A DNA stretch of 64,000 nt from Streptomyces sp. Z26 (GTDB lineage: Bacteria > Actinomycetota > Actinomycetes > Streptomycetales > Streptomycetaceae): contig NZ_RCHV01000002.1 of NCBI RefSeq assembly GCF_003665095.1, forward strand, positions 3,718,001 to 3,782,000, written 5' to 3'. The translations under genes were made by a program, and so were the position numbers. Positions 35,501 to 45,200 of the stretch are shown here, piece by piece. The notes below the pieces were generated by a model, which saw nothing but the letters and a program-made list of their open reading frames with translations, made no database searches and was not told the origin of the DNA. Every line of letters begins with the position of its first letter. Position 1 is the first letter of the stretch.

Positions 35501-38500
35501 ACGTTTGGACGAAGCATGCCAGTGGTGAACTGACGGCCGGGCCGGGTGAGTTCGTCTGGCCGCGTGACAGTGACACGTATCAGGTGCTGCTGGCCTCCGC
35601 GGCGGAGGTGGCCGACGCGGCGGTGTCTGGCGATGGTGAGCCGCTGTTCGCGCATGTCTGGCGTGGTGTCGCCGCGGCCGCCGGCGCGGATGGTGGCCCG
35701 GTTCTGTCGGCCGAGGTGGTCGAGGCCCGTGCGCTGACCGGGGTCGAGTTGCGGGCCCGTACTGGTGGGCGTGAGTCTCTTTACCACCTGGATTGGGTCG
35801 CGGCTCCTGCCTCTTCCGGGGTGGCGGGTGCGCGTGAGGTGTATGAGTGTCCGTTGCCGGAGGACGCGTCGCCCGCGGCTTTCCGTAGGGTCGCCGCGCG
35901 GGTGTTGGCCGACCTTCAGGAGTGGCTGGCCTCCGAGAAGTCCGCGTCGTCGCAGTTGGTTGTTGTCACGCGCGGTGCCACCGACGGCGGCGATCTCGGG
36001 CATGCGGCTGTGTGGGGTCTGGTGCGTTCGGCGGAGGGTGAGCACCCGGGGCGGTTCGTGCTGGTCGACCTGGAGCCCGGAGCCGAACTCCCGGACGAGG
36101 CATTGCGGTTGGACGAGCCGGAGATGTCCGTGCGTGGTGGGGAGTTGCGCGTCGCACGCCTCGCCCGCGTTCCGGTGGCGGCCCCGGCGGCCCCGGTGTG
36201 GGATCCGGACGGCACGGTGCTGGTCACCGGTGGTATGAGTGGTCTCGGTGCTCTCGCCGCCCGCCATCTGGTGCGCGCGCATGGTGTGCGGCATTTGGTG
36301 TTGACCAGTCGTCGTGGCGAGGATGCGCCCGGTGCGGGCGAACTCGTCGCTGAGTTGGCCGGGGCGGGCGCGAAGGTCGATGTGGCCGCTTGTGATGTGG
36401 CTGACCGTGACGCGTTGGCCGGGCTGTTGGCCGAGTATCCGGTGACGGCTGTGGTGCATTCGGCGGGTGTGTTGGATGACGCGTTGCTGGGTGAGTTGAC
36501 GCCGGAGCGTTTGGACAAGGTCATGCGGCCGAAGGTGGACGCGGCTTGGTATTTGCACGAGTTGACCCGGGACATGGACCTGAGTGCGTTCGTGTTGTTC
36601 TCGTCCGTCGCGGGGACTCTTGGTGGTGCTGGTCAGGGCAATTACGCGGCGTCGAACGCGTTCTTGGACGCGCTCGCGGTGCATCGGGTGGCTGTGGGTC
36701 TGCCGGGTCTGTCTCTGGGGTGGGGTCCGTGGGAGCGGGTCGGTGGTATGGCTGACCGGTTGAGTGAGGTCGATTTCCAGCGGCTTCGTAGTTCGGGTAT
36801 GCCGCCGTTGGGTCCGGATGAGGGTTTGGCGTTGTTGGACGCGGCGATGCTTCCGGGTCGTCCGGCGTTGACGTTGCCGGTGCGGTTCGATGTGGCGGTG
36901 TTGCGGGCGCAGGCGGAGGCGGGCACGTTGCCGGCGGTGGTCGGTGGGTTGGTGCGTGTTGGTCAGGGTCGGCGTGAGTTGAGCGGTCGGGCCGTGTTGG
37001 AGGGTCGTCTCGCTGGTTTGGATGATGCGGAGCGGATGCGGTTGTTGACGGATCTCGTGCGTGGTCATATCGCGCGGGCTCTGGGACATGACGGTGTTGA
37101 GGCGGTGACAGCGGAACGTCCGGTGAGTGAGTTGGGTCTGACTTCTTTGGGTGCGGTTGAGTTGCGGAATGTGCTCAATGCCGAGTCGGGTCTGTCGCTG
37201 CCGGCGACGTTGGTCTACGACTATCCGAACGCGGTGGCGATCGCGGAGTTGTTGTTGGACGGGCTGCGTCCTGGTGAGGCCGACCAGGCTGGACCGTTGT
37301 TGGCGGAGCTGGGCCGGATCGAGGAAGCGTTGGCGAAGCTCGGCGTCGACAACGACGAAGCCCACGCCAAAGTCACCGCCCGACTGGAAGCCGCAACACG
37401 CTCGGATCAGGAGCCGATCGCGGTTGTTGGGATGGCGTGTCGTTTTCCTGGTGGTGTCGGGTCGCCCGAGGATCTGTGGGGTTTGGTGGCCGGGGGTCGG
37501 GACGCCGTCTCTGGTTTTCCGGAGGATCGCGGGTGGGACTTGGAGCGGGTGTACGACCCGGATTCGGCTCGGGAGAACACCAGCTACGTCAACGAAGGCG
37601 GATTCCTGCACGGCGCGGGTGAGTTCGACGCCGGTTTCTTCGGTATCAGCCCTCACGAGTCCCTGCATATGGATCCGCAGCAGCGGTTGTTGCTGGAGAC
37701 GTCGTGGGAGGCGTTGGAGCGGGCCGGGATCGATCCGACGGCGTTGAAGGGCAGCGCCACGGGTGTGTACGCCGGTCTCGTCTACCACGACTATCCGGGT
37801 ACGTCGGTGCAGGGGGCTCTCGTTTCGGGGCGGGTGTCGTACTGCCTGGGTTTGGAGGGGCCGGCGTTGACGGTGGACACGGCGTGTTCGTCGTCGCTGG
37901 TCACGGTGGATCTGGCGGCTCAGTCGTTGCGCGCGGGCGAGTGCTCGCTCGCGCTGGCGGGCGGCGTCAACGTGATGTCGACCCCGATCACGTTCGTGGA
38001 GTTCAGCCGCCAACGGGGCTTGTCCTTGGACGGCCGTTGCAAGTCCTTCGCGGCGGCCGCTGACGGCACCGGCTGGGGCGAGGGTGTCGGCATGTTGGTG
38101 TTGGAGCGGTTGTCGGACGCGCGGCGGAACGGGCATCCGGTGTTGGCGGTGGTACGGGGAAGCGCGGTCAACCAGGACGGCGCTTCCAACGGCATCACGG
38201 CTCCTAATGGGCCTTCGCAGCGTCGGGTGATTCGGCAGGCGTTGGCGAACGCGGGGTTGTCGGCGTCTGATGTGGATGCGGTTGAGGCGCATGGTACGGG
38301 GACGACGTTGGGTGACCCGATCGAGGCGCAGGCGTTGCTCGCGACGTACGGGCAGGGACGCCCGGAGGGCGAGCCGTTGTGGCTGGGTTCGATCAAGTCG
38401 AACATCGGGCACACGCAGGCGGCGGCGGGTGTCGCGGGCATCATCAAGGTGGTCGAGGCGATGCGCCACGCCACTCTGCCGAAGACCCTGCACGTGGACG

Positions 38501-41500
38501 AGCCTTCTCCGCATGTGGACTGGTCTTCGGGTGGCGTGCGGCTGTTGACGGAGTCGCGTGACTGGCCTGCTGTGGAGGGGCGTCCGCGTCGTGCGGGTGT
38601 CTCGTCGTTCGGCATCTCCGGCACGAACGCGCACGTGATCATTGAGCAGGCGCCTGACACTCCGGCCGAAGTGTCGGTGGAGCGGCGGGAGTTGCCCGCC
38701 GTGCCGCTGGTCGTGTCGGCGAAGTCGCGTGAGGCTTTGGACGCGCAGTTGGAGCGGTTCGGTGCGGTGGAGGGGGCCGCGTTGGACGTGGCGTTCTCGG
38801 CGGCGACGGAGCGTGCGGCGTTGGAGTTCCGTGCGGTGCGGGTCGGTGAGCAGACGGTGACCGGGTCGGTCGCCGGGGGGAAGACGGCGTTCCTGTTCAC
38901 CGGTCAGGGCAGCCAACGGCTGGGTATGGGCCGGGAGTTGTACGAGACGTTCCCCGTCTTCGCGACCGCGTTCGATGAGGCGTGTGCGGTGTTGGACCCG
39001 AAGGTCCGTGAGGTGGTGTGGGGTGACGAGGAGGCGCTGGGGCGTACGGAGTTCACGCAGCCCGCGATCTTCGCGCTTGAGGTGGCGCTGTTCCGGTTGG
39101 TGCAGTCGTGGGGTGTGAAGGCGGACTTCCTGGCGGGTCATTCCATCGGTGAGGTGGCTGCCGCGCATGTGGCCGGGGTGTTCTCCCTCGAAGACGCGGG
39201 TCGGTTGATATCGGCGCGTGGCCGGTTGATGCAGGCGTTGCCGGAGGGGGGCGCGATGCTCGCCCTCCAGGCCACCGAGGAAGAGGTCGTCCCGCATCTG
39301 GGTGACGAGGTCGACCTCGCTGCCGTCAACGGGCCGTCGTCCGTGGTGGTTTCGGGTGTGGAGAGGGCGGTGGAGGCGGTTGCGGAGCGGTTCGCGGATC
39401 GTAAGCAGACCCGCTTGAAGGTGTCCCACGCGTTCCACTCGCCGCTCATGGACCCGATGTTGGAGGACTTCCGCAAGATCGCGGAGGGCGTCACGTTCAA
39501 CGAGCCGACGATCCGTCTGACGAAGGACGTGGGTTCGGCGGAGTTCTGGGTCCGGCACGTGCGTGAGGCGGTGCGTTTCGCGGACGACGTACGGCATCTG
39601 GAGGCCGAAGGCGTCACCCGCTACCTGGAGTTGGGCCCCGACCGCGTGCTGGCCACCATGGTCGAGCAGACCGTCGACGGCGTGACCGCCGGAGCCACCC
39701 TCCACCGTGAACGTCCGGAGACCGAGAGCCTGTTCGCCGGGCTCGGTGCTTTGTGGGCGGCGGGTGTGGGGGTTGATTGGAACGCTGTCTTCGACGGGAC
39801 CGGCGCTCGGCGTGTTGATCTTCCGACGTATGCGTTTCAGCGTCAGCGGTATTGGGTTGTTGAGGAGCCCAAGGGTGTTGTCGGTGCTGATTCGGTTGAG
39901 CACCCTCTGCTGACGGCTTTGGTGGACCTGCCCGAGACCGGCGGCGCTGTCCTCACCGGCCGCCTCTCCCTCGCCACCCACCCCTGGTTGGCTGACCACG
40001 AGGCCCACGGGGTCACCGTCGTGCCCGGCCAGGTCTTCGCGGAACTGGCCCTGTTCGCGGCTGAGGAGACCGGTCGTGGTCGTGTCGAGTCGCTCGAACT
40101 GCACGCTCCGCTCGTCCTCACCGACACCGACGACGTGCTGACGCTGCGCGTGACTGTTGGTGGTGAGGGTGCTGTCAGTGTGCACGCGCGTGCCGCTGCG
40201 GACGACGCCTGGGTACGGCACGCCAGCGGTGAACTGACCGCCGAGCCGGGCGAGTTCGCCTGGCCGCGCGACCCCGACACGTACCAGGCGCTGCTGGCCT
40301 CCGCCGCCGAGGCCGCTGGCGCGGCGCCCGTCGACGGCGAGCCGCTGCTCGCGCACGTCTGGCGCGGCGTCGCCGTCGCCACCGGTGCCGACGGCGCCCC
40401 GGTTCTGTCGGCCGAGGCGGTCGAGACCCGTGCGCTGACCGGGGTCGAGTTGCGGGCCCGTACTGGTGGGCGTGAGTCTCTTTACCACCTGGATTGGGTC
40501 GCGGCTCCTGCCTCTTCCGGGGTGGCGGGTGCGCGTGAGGTGTATGAGTGTCCGTTGCCGGAGGACGCGTCGCCCGCGGCTTTCCGTAGGGTCGCCGCGC
40601 GGGTGTTGGCCGACCTTCAGGAGTGGCTGGCCTCGGCCGAGTCCGCGTCGTCGCAGTTGGTCGTTGTCACGCGCGGTGCCACCGACGGCGGCGATCTCGG
40701 GCACGCCGCTGTGTGGGGTCTGGTGCGTTCGGCGGAGGGTGAGCACCCGGGGCGGTTCGTGCTGGTCGACCTGGAGCCCGGAGCCGAACTCCCCGACGAG
40801 GCATTGCGGTTGGACGAGCCGGAGATGTCCGTGCGTGGTGGGGAGTTGCGCGTCGCACGCCTCGCCCGCGTTCCGGTGGCGGCCCCGGCGGCCCCGGTGT
40901 GGGATCCGGACGGCACGGTGCTGGTCACCGGTGGTATGAGTGGTCTCGGTGCTCTCGCCGCCCGCCATCTGGTGCGCGCGCACGGCGTACGGCATTTGGT
41001 GTTGACCAGTCGTCGTGGCGAGGATGCGCCCGGTGCGGCTGAACTCGTCGCTGAGTTGGCCGGGGCGGGCGCGAAGGTCGACGTGGCCGCTTGTGATGTG
41101 GCTGACCGTGACGCGTTGGCCGGGCTGTTGGCCGAGTATCCGGTGACGGCCGTCGTGCACTCGGCGGGTGTGCTGGACGACGCGCTGCTGGGCGAGTTGA
41201 CGCCGGAGCGTTTGGACAAGGTCATGCGGCCGAAGGTGGACGCGGCTTGGCATTTGCACGAGTTGACCCGGGACATGGACCTGAGTGCGTTCGTGTTGTT
41301 CTCGTCCGTCGCGGGGACTCTTGGTGGTGCTGGTCAGGGCAATTACGCCGCGTCGAACGCGTTCTTGGACGCGCTCGCGGTGCATCGGGTGGCTGCGGGT
41401 CTGCCGGGTCTGTCTCTGGGGTGGGGTCCGTGGGAGCGGGTCGGTGGTATGGCTGACCGGTTGAGTGAGGTCGATTTCCAGCGGCTTCGTAGTTCGGGTA

Positions 41501-42219
41501 TGCCGCCGTTGGGTCCGGATGAGGGTTTGGCGTTGTTGGACGCGGCGATGCTTCCGGGTCGTCCGGCGTTGACGTTGCCGGTGCGGTTCGATGTGGCGGT
41601 GTTGCGAGCGCAGGCGGAGGCGGGCACGTTGCCGGCGGTGGTCGGTGGGTTGGTGCGTGTTGGTCAGGGTCGGCGCGAGTTGAGCGGTCGGGCCGTGTTG
41701 GAGGGTCGTCTCGCTGGTTTGGATGATGCGGAGCGGATGCGGTTGTTGACGGATCTCGTGCGTGGTCATATCGCGCGGGCTCTGGGACATGACGGTGTTG
41801 AGGCGGTGACAGCGGAACGTCCGGTGAGTGAGTTGGGTCTGACTTCTTTGGGTGCGGTTGAGTTGCGGAATGTGCTCAATGCCGAGTCGGGTCTGTCGCT
41901 GCCGGCGACGTTGGTCTACGACTATCCGAACGCGGTGGCGATCGCGGAGTTGTTGTTGGACGGGCTGCGTCCTGGTGAGGCCGACCAGGCTGGACCGTTG
42001 TTGGCGGAGCTGGGCCGGATCGAGGAAGCGTTGGCGAAGCTCGGCGTCGACAACGACGAAGCCCACGCCAAAGTCACCGCCCGACTGGAAGCCGCAACAC
42101 GCCGGGCGCGGGACGCCCGGAGTGGGGCGGAGACGGACAGCGAGTCCGACAGCGGTCTGGGGTCCGCGTCAGACGATGAGCTGTTCGAGGTGTTGAACAA
42201 GGAACTTGGCTTGTCCTGA
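32599..42219 (+). CDS. type I modular polyketide synthase PKS1, two modules, truncated DH domains
   Basis: 3206 residues. An N-terminal coiled-coil docking segment (DDQEKVLDYLRRATTDLR) precedes module 1: KS (37-450, Cys195), AT (529-840, Ser614, malonyl-type HAFH at 709), a DH remnant (His899 in HEAHGVTVVP), KR (1206-1400, Tyr1349, LDD B-type motif) and ACP (Ser1516). Module 2 has KS (from 1605, Cys1763), AT (Ser2182, HAFH), DH remnant (His2467), KR (Tyr2916) and ACP (Ser3083). A docking tail (DDELFEVLNKELGLS) follows. Both DH remnants span about 200 residues instead of about 287 and lack the YGPxFQGL and LHPALLDxxxH parts with the catalytic Asp. Each module should therefore make a beta-hydroxy unit from malonyl-CoA. 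Both ACPs read LTSL instead of DSL. No KSQ or loading domain. GTG 32599 or 32608 may be the start. Confidence 0.95.
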   Translation: MALVDDQEKVLDYLRRATTDLRAARRRVTELERRDQEPIAIVSMACRFPGGVGAPEDLWRLVDEGADAISGFPEDRGWDVDGLYDPEPGRSGKSVTRQGGFLYSAADFDAGFFGISPREAAETDPQQRLLLETSWEALERAGIDPTALKGSATGVFAGVMYHDYPKHSSGGSVVSGRVSYTLGLEGPSLTVDTACSSSLVTLHMAAQSLRAGECSLALAGGVTVMSTPDMFVYFSEQRGQAADGRCKAFGEAADGVGCSEGVGMLVLERLSDARRNGHPVVAVVRGSAVNQDGASNGLTAPNGPSQRRVIRQALANAGLSASDVDAVEAHGTGTTLGDPIEAQALLATYGKDRAGGEPLWLGSIKSNIGHTQAAAGVAGIIKVVEAMRHGTLPRTLHVDEPSPHVDWSSGGVELLTESREWPVVEGRPRRAGVSSFGMSGTNAHVIVEEAPDAPAEVPVERRELPAVPLVASAGTATALDAQLEGLAAVEEEALDVAFSAATGRAALEFRAVRVGERTVTGQVAGGKAAFLFTGQGSQRLGMGRELYETFPVFAAAFDEACGVLDPKVREVVWGDEEALGRTEFTQPAIFALEVALFRLVESWGVRPDFLAGHSIGEVAAAHVAGVFSLEDAGRLISARGRLMQALPEGGAMLALQATEEEVLPHLGDEVGLAAVNGPSSVVVSGVEKAVEAVAERFADRKQTRLKVSHAFHSPLMDPMLEDFRKVAETVAFNEPMIRLTKDVGSAEFWVRHVREAVRFADDVRLLESEGVTRYLELGPDAVLAAMVRQTADDVTAGAVLRRERPETESLFAGLGALWAAGVGVDWNAVFDGRGARRVDLPTYAFQRQRYWVVEEPKGVVGADSVEHPLLTALVDLPETGGVVFTGRLSLATHSWLVGHEAHGVTVVPGQVFAELALFAAEETGRGRVESLELHAPLVLTDTDDVLTLRVTVGGEGAVSVHARAAADDVWTKHASGELTAGPGEFVWPRDSDTYQVLLASAAEVADAAVSGDGEPLFAHVWRGVAAAAGADGGPVLSAEVVEARALTGVELRARTGGRESLYHLDWVAAPASSGVAGAREVYECPLPEDASPAAFRRVAARVLADLQEWLASEKSASSQLVVVTRGATDGGDLGHAAVWGLVRSAEGEHPGRFVLVDLEPGAELPDEALRLDEPEMSVRGGELRVARLARVPVAAPAAPVWDPDGTVLVTGGMSGLGALAARHLVRAHGVRHLVLTSRRGEDAPGAGELVAELAGAGAKVDVAACDVADRDALAGLLAEYPVTAVVHSAGVLDDALLGELTPERLDKVMRPKVDAAWYLHELTRDMDLSAFVLFSSVAGTLGGAGQGNYAASNAFLDALAVHRVAVGLPGLSLGWGPWERVGGMADRLSEVDFQRLRSSGMPPLGPDEGLALLDAAMLPGRPALTLPVRFDVAVLRAQAEAGTLPAVVGGLVRVGQGRRELSGRAVLEGRLAGLDDAERMRLLTDLVRGHIARALGHDGVEAVTAERPVSELGLTSLGAVELRNVLNAESGLSLPATLVYDYPNAVAIAELLLDGLRPGEADQAGPLLAELGRIEEALAKLGVDNDEAHAKVTARLEAATRSDQEPIAVVGMACRFPGGVGSPEDLWGLVAGGRDAVSGFPEDRGWDLERVYDPDSARENTSYVNEGGFLHGAGEFDAGFFGISPHESLHMDPQQRLLLETSWEALERAGIDPTALKGSATGVYAGLVYHDYPGTSVQGALVSGRVSYCLGLEGPALTVDTACSSSLVTVDLAAQSLRAGECSLALAGGVNVMSTPITFVEFSRQRGLSLDGRCKSFAAAADGTGWGEGVGMLVLERLSDARRNGHPVLAVVRGSAVNQDGASNGITAPNGPSQRRVIRQALANAGLSASDVDAVEAHGTGTTLGDPIEAQALLATYGQGRPEGEPLWLGSIKSNIGHTQAAAGVAGIIKVVEAMRHATLPKTLHVDEPSPHVDWSSGGVRLLTESRDWPAVEGRPRRAGVSSFGISGTNAHVIIEQAPDTPAEVSVERRELPAVPLVVSAKSREALDAQLERFGAVEGAALDVAFSAATERAALEFRAVRVGEQTVTGSVAGGKTAFLFTGQGSQRLGMGRELYETFPVFATAFDEACAVLDPKVREVVWGDEEALGRTEFTQPAIFALEVALFRLVQSWGVKADFLAGHSIGEVAAAHVAGVFSLEDAGRLISARGRLMQALPEGGAMLALQATEEEVVPHLGDEVDLAAVNGPSSVVVSGVERAVEAVAERFADRKQTRLKVSHAFHSPLMDPMLEDFRKIAEGVTFNEPTIRLTKDVGSAEFWVRHVREAVRFADDVRHLEAEGVTRYLELGPDRVLATMVEQTVDGVTAGATLHRERPETESLFAGLGALWAAGVGVDWNAVFDGTGARRVDLPTYAFQRQRYWVVEEPKGVVGADSVEHPLLTALVDLPETGGAVLTGRLSLATHPWLADHEAHGVTVVPGQVFAELALFAAEETGRGRVESLELHAPLVLTDTDDVLTLRVTVGGEGAVSVHARAAADDAWVRHASGELTAEPGEFAWPRDPDTYQALLASAAEAAGAAPVDGEPLLAHVWRGVAVATGADGAPVLSAEAVETRALTGVELRARTGGRESLYHLDWVAAPASSGVAGAREVYECPLPEDASPAAFRRVAARVLADLQEWLASAESASSQLVVVTRGATDGGDLGHAAVWGLVRSAEGEHPGRFVLVDLEPGAELPDEALRLDEPEMSVRGGELRVARLARVPVAAPAAPVWDPDGTVLVTGGMSGLGALAARHLVRAHGVRHLVLTSRRGEDAPGAAELVAELAGAGAKVDVAACDVADRDALAGLLAEYPVTAVVHSAGVLDDALLGELTPERLDKVMRPKVDAAWHLHELTRDMDLSAFVLFSSVAGTLGGAGQGNYAASNAFLDALAVHRVAAGLPGLSLGWGPWERVGGMADRLSEVDFQRLRSSGMPPLGPDEGLALLDAAMLPGRPALTLPVRFDVAVLRAQAEAGTLPAVVGGLVRVGQGRRELSGRAVLEGRLAGLDDAERMRLLTDLVRGHIARALGHDGVEAVTAERPVSELGLTSLGAVELRNVLNAESGLSLPATLVYDYPNAVAIAELLLDGLRPGEADQAGPLLAELGRIEEALAKLGVDNDEAHAKVTARLEAATRRARDARSGAETDSESDSGLGSASDDELFEVLNKELGLS
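35731..37401 (+). repeat. KR-ACP repeat copy 1 (PKS1 module 1)
   Basis: 1671 bp covering the end of the DH remnant, the KR, the ACP and the post-ACP linker. It aligns without gaps to 40432-42102 (offset 4701) with only scattered base changes. Confidence 0.9.
37411..39636 (+). repeat. KS-AT repeat (PKS1 module 2, partner of PKS2 module 1)
   Basis: About 2.2 kb of KS plus AT aligning at a constant offset of 4963 to 42374-44599, apart from a divergent patch in the KS-AT linker (around 38,700-38,790). The segment 38545-39720 also matches PKS2 module 2 (48401-49576, offset 9856). Confidence 0.85.
40432..42102 (+). repeat. KR-ACP repeat copy 2 (PKS1 module 2)
   Basis: Same length (1671 bp) as copy 1 at 35731-37401; it ends at the Arg codon after LEAAT, where copy 1 continues into the next KS and copy 2 into the docking tail. 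Confidence 0.9.
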
Positions 42220-42265
42220 CGGACGCCGCCCGAACATCCTGGACCTCAAGGACGGATTGATTTCG

Positions 42266-45200
42266 ATGTCGAACGGCATGCAGGACGAGCGCCTCCGCGA
42301 GTATCTGAGGCTTGCCACCGGCGAATTGCAGCAGACCCGGCGGCGTCTGCGTGAGGTCGAGGACAAGCATCAGGAGCCGATCGCGATCGTTGGGATGGCG
42401 TGTCGTTTTCCTGGTGGTGTCGGGTCGCCCGAGGATCTGTGGGGTTTGGTGGCCGGGGGTCGGGACGCCGTCTCTGGTTTTCCGGAGGATCGCGGGTGGG
42501 ACTTGGAGCGGGTGTACGACCCGGACTCTGCTCGGGACAACACCAGCTACGTCAACGAAGGCGGATTCCTGCACGGCGCGGGTGAGTTCGACGCCGGTTT
42601 CTTCGGTATCAGCCCGAACGACGCGCTGGTCATGGATCCGCAGCAGCGGTTGTTGCTGGAGACGTCGTGGGAGGCGTTGGAGCGGGCCGGGATCGATCCG
42701 ACGGCGTTGAAGGGCAGCGCCACGGGTGTGTACGCCGGTCTCGTCTACCACGACTATCCCGGTGCGTCGGCGCAGGGGGCTCTCGTTTCGGGGCAGGTGT
42801 CGTACTGCCTGGGTTTGGAGGGCCCGGCGTTGACGGTGGACACGGCGTGTTCGTCGTCGCTGGTCACGGTGGATCTGGCGGCTCAGTCGTTGCGCGCGGG
42901 CGAGTGCTCGCTCGCGCTGGCGGGCGGCGTCAACGTGATGTCGACCCCGACCACGTTCGTGGAGTTCAGCCGCCAACGGGGCTTGTCCTTGGACGGCCGT
43001 TGCAAGTCCTTCGCGGCGGCCGCTGACGGCACCGGCTGGGGCGAGGGCGTCGGCATGTTGGTGTTGGAGCGGTTGTCGGACGCGCGGCGGAACGGGCACC
43101 CGGTGCTGGCGGTGGTACGGGGAAGCGCGGTCAACCAGGACGGCGCTTCCAACGGCATCACGGCTCCTAACGGGCCTTCGCAGCGTCGGGTGATCCAGCA
43201 GGCCCTCGCCAACGCACGTCTCTCCGCCGACCAGGTCGACCTTGTCGACGGGCATGGTACGGGTACGACGTTGGGTGACCCGATCGAGGCGCAGGCGTTG
43301 CTCGCGACGTACGGCCAGGACCGTGTGGAGGGCGAGCCGTTGTGGCTGGGTTCGATCAAGTCGAACATCGGGCACACGCAAGCGGCCGCGGGTGTCGCGA
43401 GCATCATCAAGGTGGTCGAGGCGATGCGCCACGCCACCCTGCCGAAGACCCTGCACGTGGACGAGCCTTCTCCGCATGTGGACTGGTCTTCGGGTGGCGT
43501 GCGGCTGTTGACGGAGTCGCGTGACTGGCCTGCTGTGGAGGGGCGTCCGCGTCGTGCGGGTGTCTCGTCGTTCGGCATCTCCGGCACCAACGCGCACGTG
43601 ATCATTGAGCAGGCGCCTGACACTCCGGCCGAAGTGTCGGCGGAGCGGCGGGAGTTGCCCGCCGTACCGCTCGTCGCCTCGGCTGGCACGGCCACGGCCC
43701 TCGACGCGCAGCTCGAAGGGCTCGCGGCCGTCGAGGAGGAAGCCCTCGACGTGGCGTTCTCGGCGGCGACGGAGCGTGCGGCGTTGGAGTTCCGTGCGGT
43801 GCGGGTCGGTGAGCAGACGGTGACCGGGTCGGTCGCCGGGGGGAAGACGGCGTTCCTGTTCACCGGTCAGGGCAGCCAACGGCTGGGTATGGGCCGGGAG
43901 TTGTACGAGACGTTCCCCGTCTTCGCGACCGCGTTCGATGAGGCGTGTGCGGTGTTGGACCCGAAGGTCCGCGAGGTGGTGTGGGGTGACGAGGAGGCGC
44001 TGGGGCGTACGGAGTTCACGCAGCCCGCGATCTTCGCGCTTGAGGTGGCGCTGTTCCGGTTGGTGCAGTCGTGGGGTGTGAAGGCGGACTTCCTGGCGGG
44101 TCATTCCATCGGTGAGGTGGCTGCCGCGCATGTGGCCGGGGTGTTCTCCCTCGAAGACGCGGGTCGGTTGATATCGGCGCGTGGCCGGTTGATGCAGGCG
44201 TTGCCGGAGGGGGGCGCGATGCTCGCCCTCCAGGCCACCGAGGAAGAGGTCGTCCCGCATCTGGGTGACGAGGTCGACCTCGCTGCCGTCAACGGGCCGT
44301 CGTCCGTGGTGGTTTCGGGTGGAGAGAAGGGTGTGGAGGCGGTCGCGGAGCGGTTCGCGGATCGTAAGCAGACCCGCTTGAAGGTCTCGCACGCGTTCCA
44401 CTCGCCGCTCATGGACCCGATGTTGGAGGACTTCCGCAAGATCGCGGAGGGCGTCACGTTCAACGAGCCGACCATCCGTCTGACGAAGGACGTGGGTTCG
44501 GCCGACTTCTGGGTCCGGCACGTACGGGAGGCGGTGCGTTTCGCGGACGACGTACGGCACCTGGAGGCCGAAGGCGTCACCCGCTACCTGGAGTTGGGCC
44601 CGGACGCTGTTCTGGCCGCCATGGTCCGGCAGATCGCCGACGACGCCACGGCGGGCGCGGTGCTGCGCCGTGAACGTCCGGAGACCGAGAGCCTGTTCGC
44701 CGGGCTCGGCGCCCTGTGGACCGCGGGCGTACGCGTCGACTGGAACGCTGTCTTCGACGGCCGCGGCGCCCGCCGCGTCGACCTCCCCACGTACCCGTTC
44801 GAGCACAAGCGGTACTGGCTGAAATCAACTGGCCAAGAGGACGCCCCGTACCACCCGCTGCTGGAAGCCGCAATCGCTGTCGCGGGCTCTGACGAGATGG
44901 TGCTCGTGGGACGGTTGTCGGTCGGGGCACAGCCCTGGCTCGCTGACCACGTCGTCGCCGGCAACGTCATCTTTCCCGGTACAGGTTTCGTCGAGCTCGT
45001 CGTGCGCGCGGGTGATGAGGTCGGCTGCGGTCGTGTCGGCGAGTTGACCATCCACCAGCCGATGGTCCTCAGCCCACACGGCGCCACCTCCGTACAGGTC
45101 GTGGTCGGCGCCGGCGACGCGTCGGGCAGTCGCCCGGTGACGGTGTACTCGCGCGCCCAAGATGCGCTCGACCTGCCCTGGAACGAGCACGCCACCGGCC

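Noticed and set aside
32659..42066. Giant open frame of about 3100 codons on the reverse strand opposite PKS1, and similar ones opposite PKS2, PKS3 and PKS4
   Set aside because: Shadow of the forward PKS frame in high-GC DNA; the translation is Arg/His/Gln-rich with no domain, while the forward strand has complete PKS motifs.
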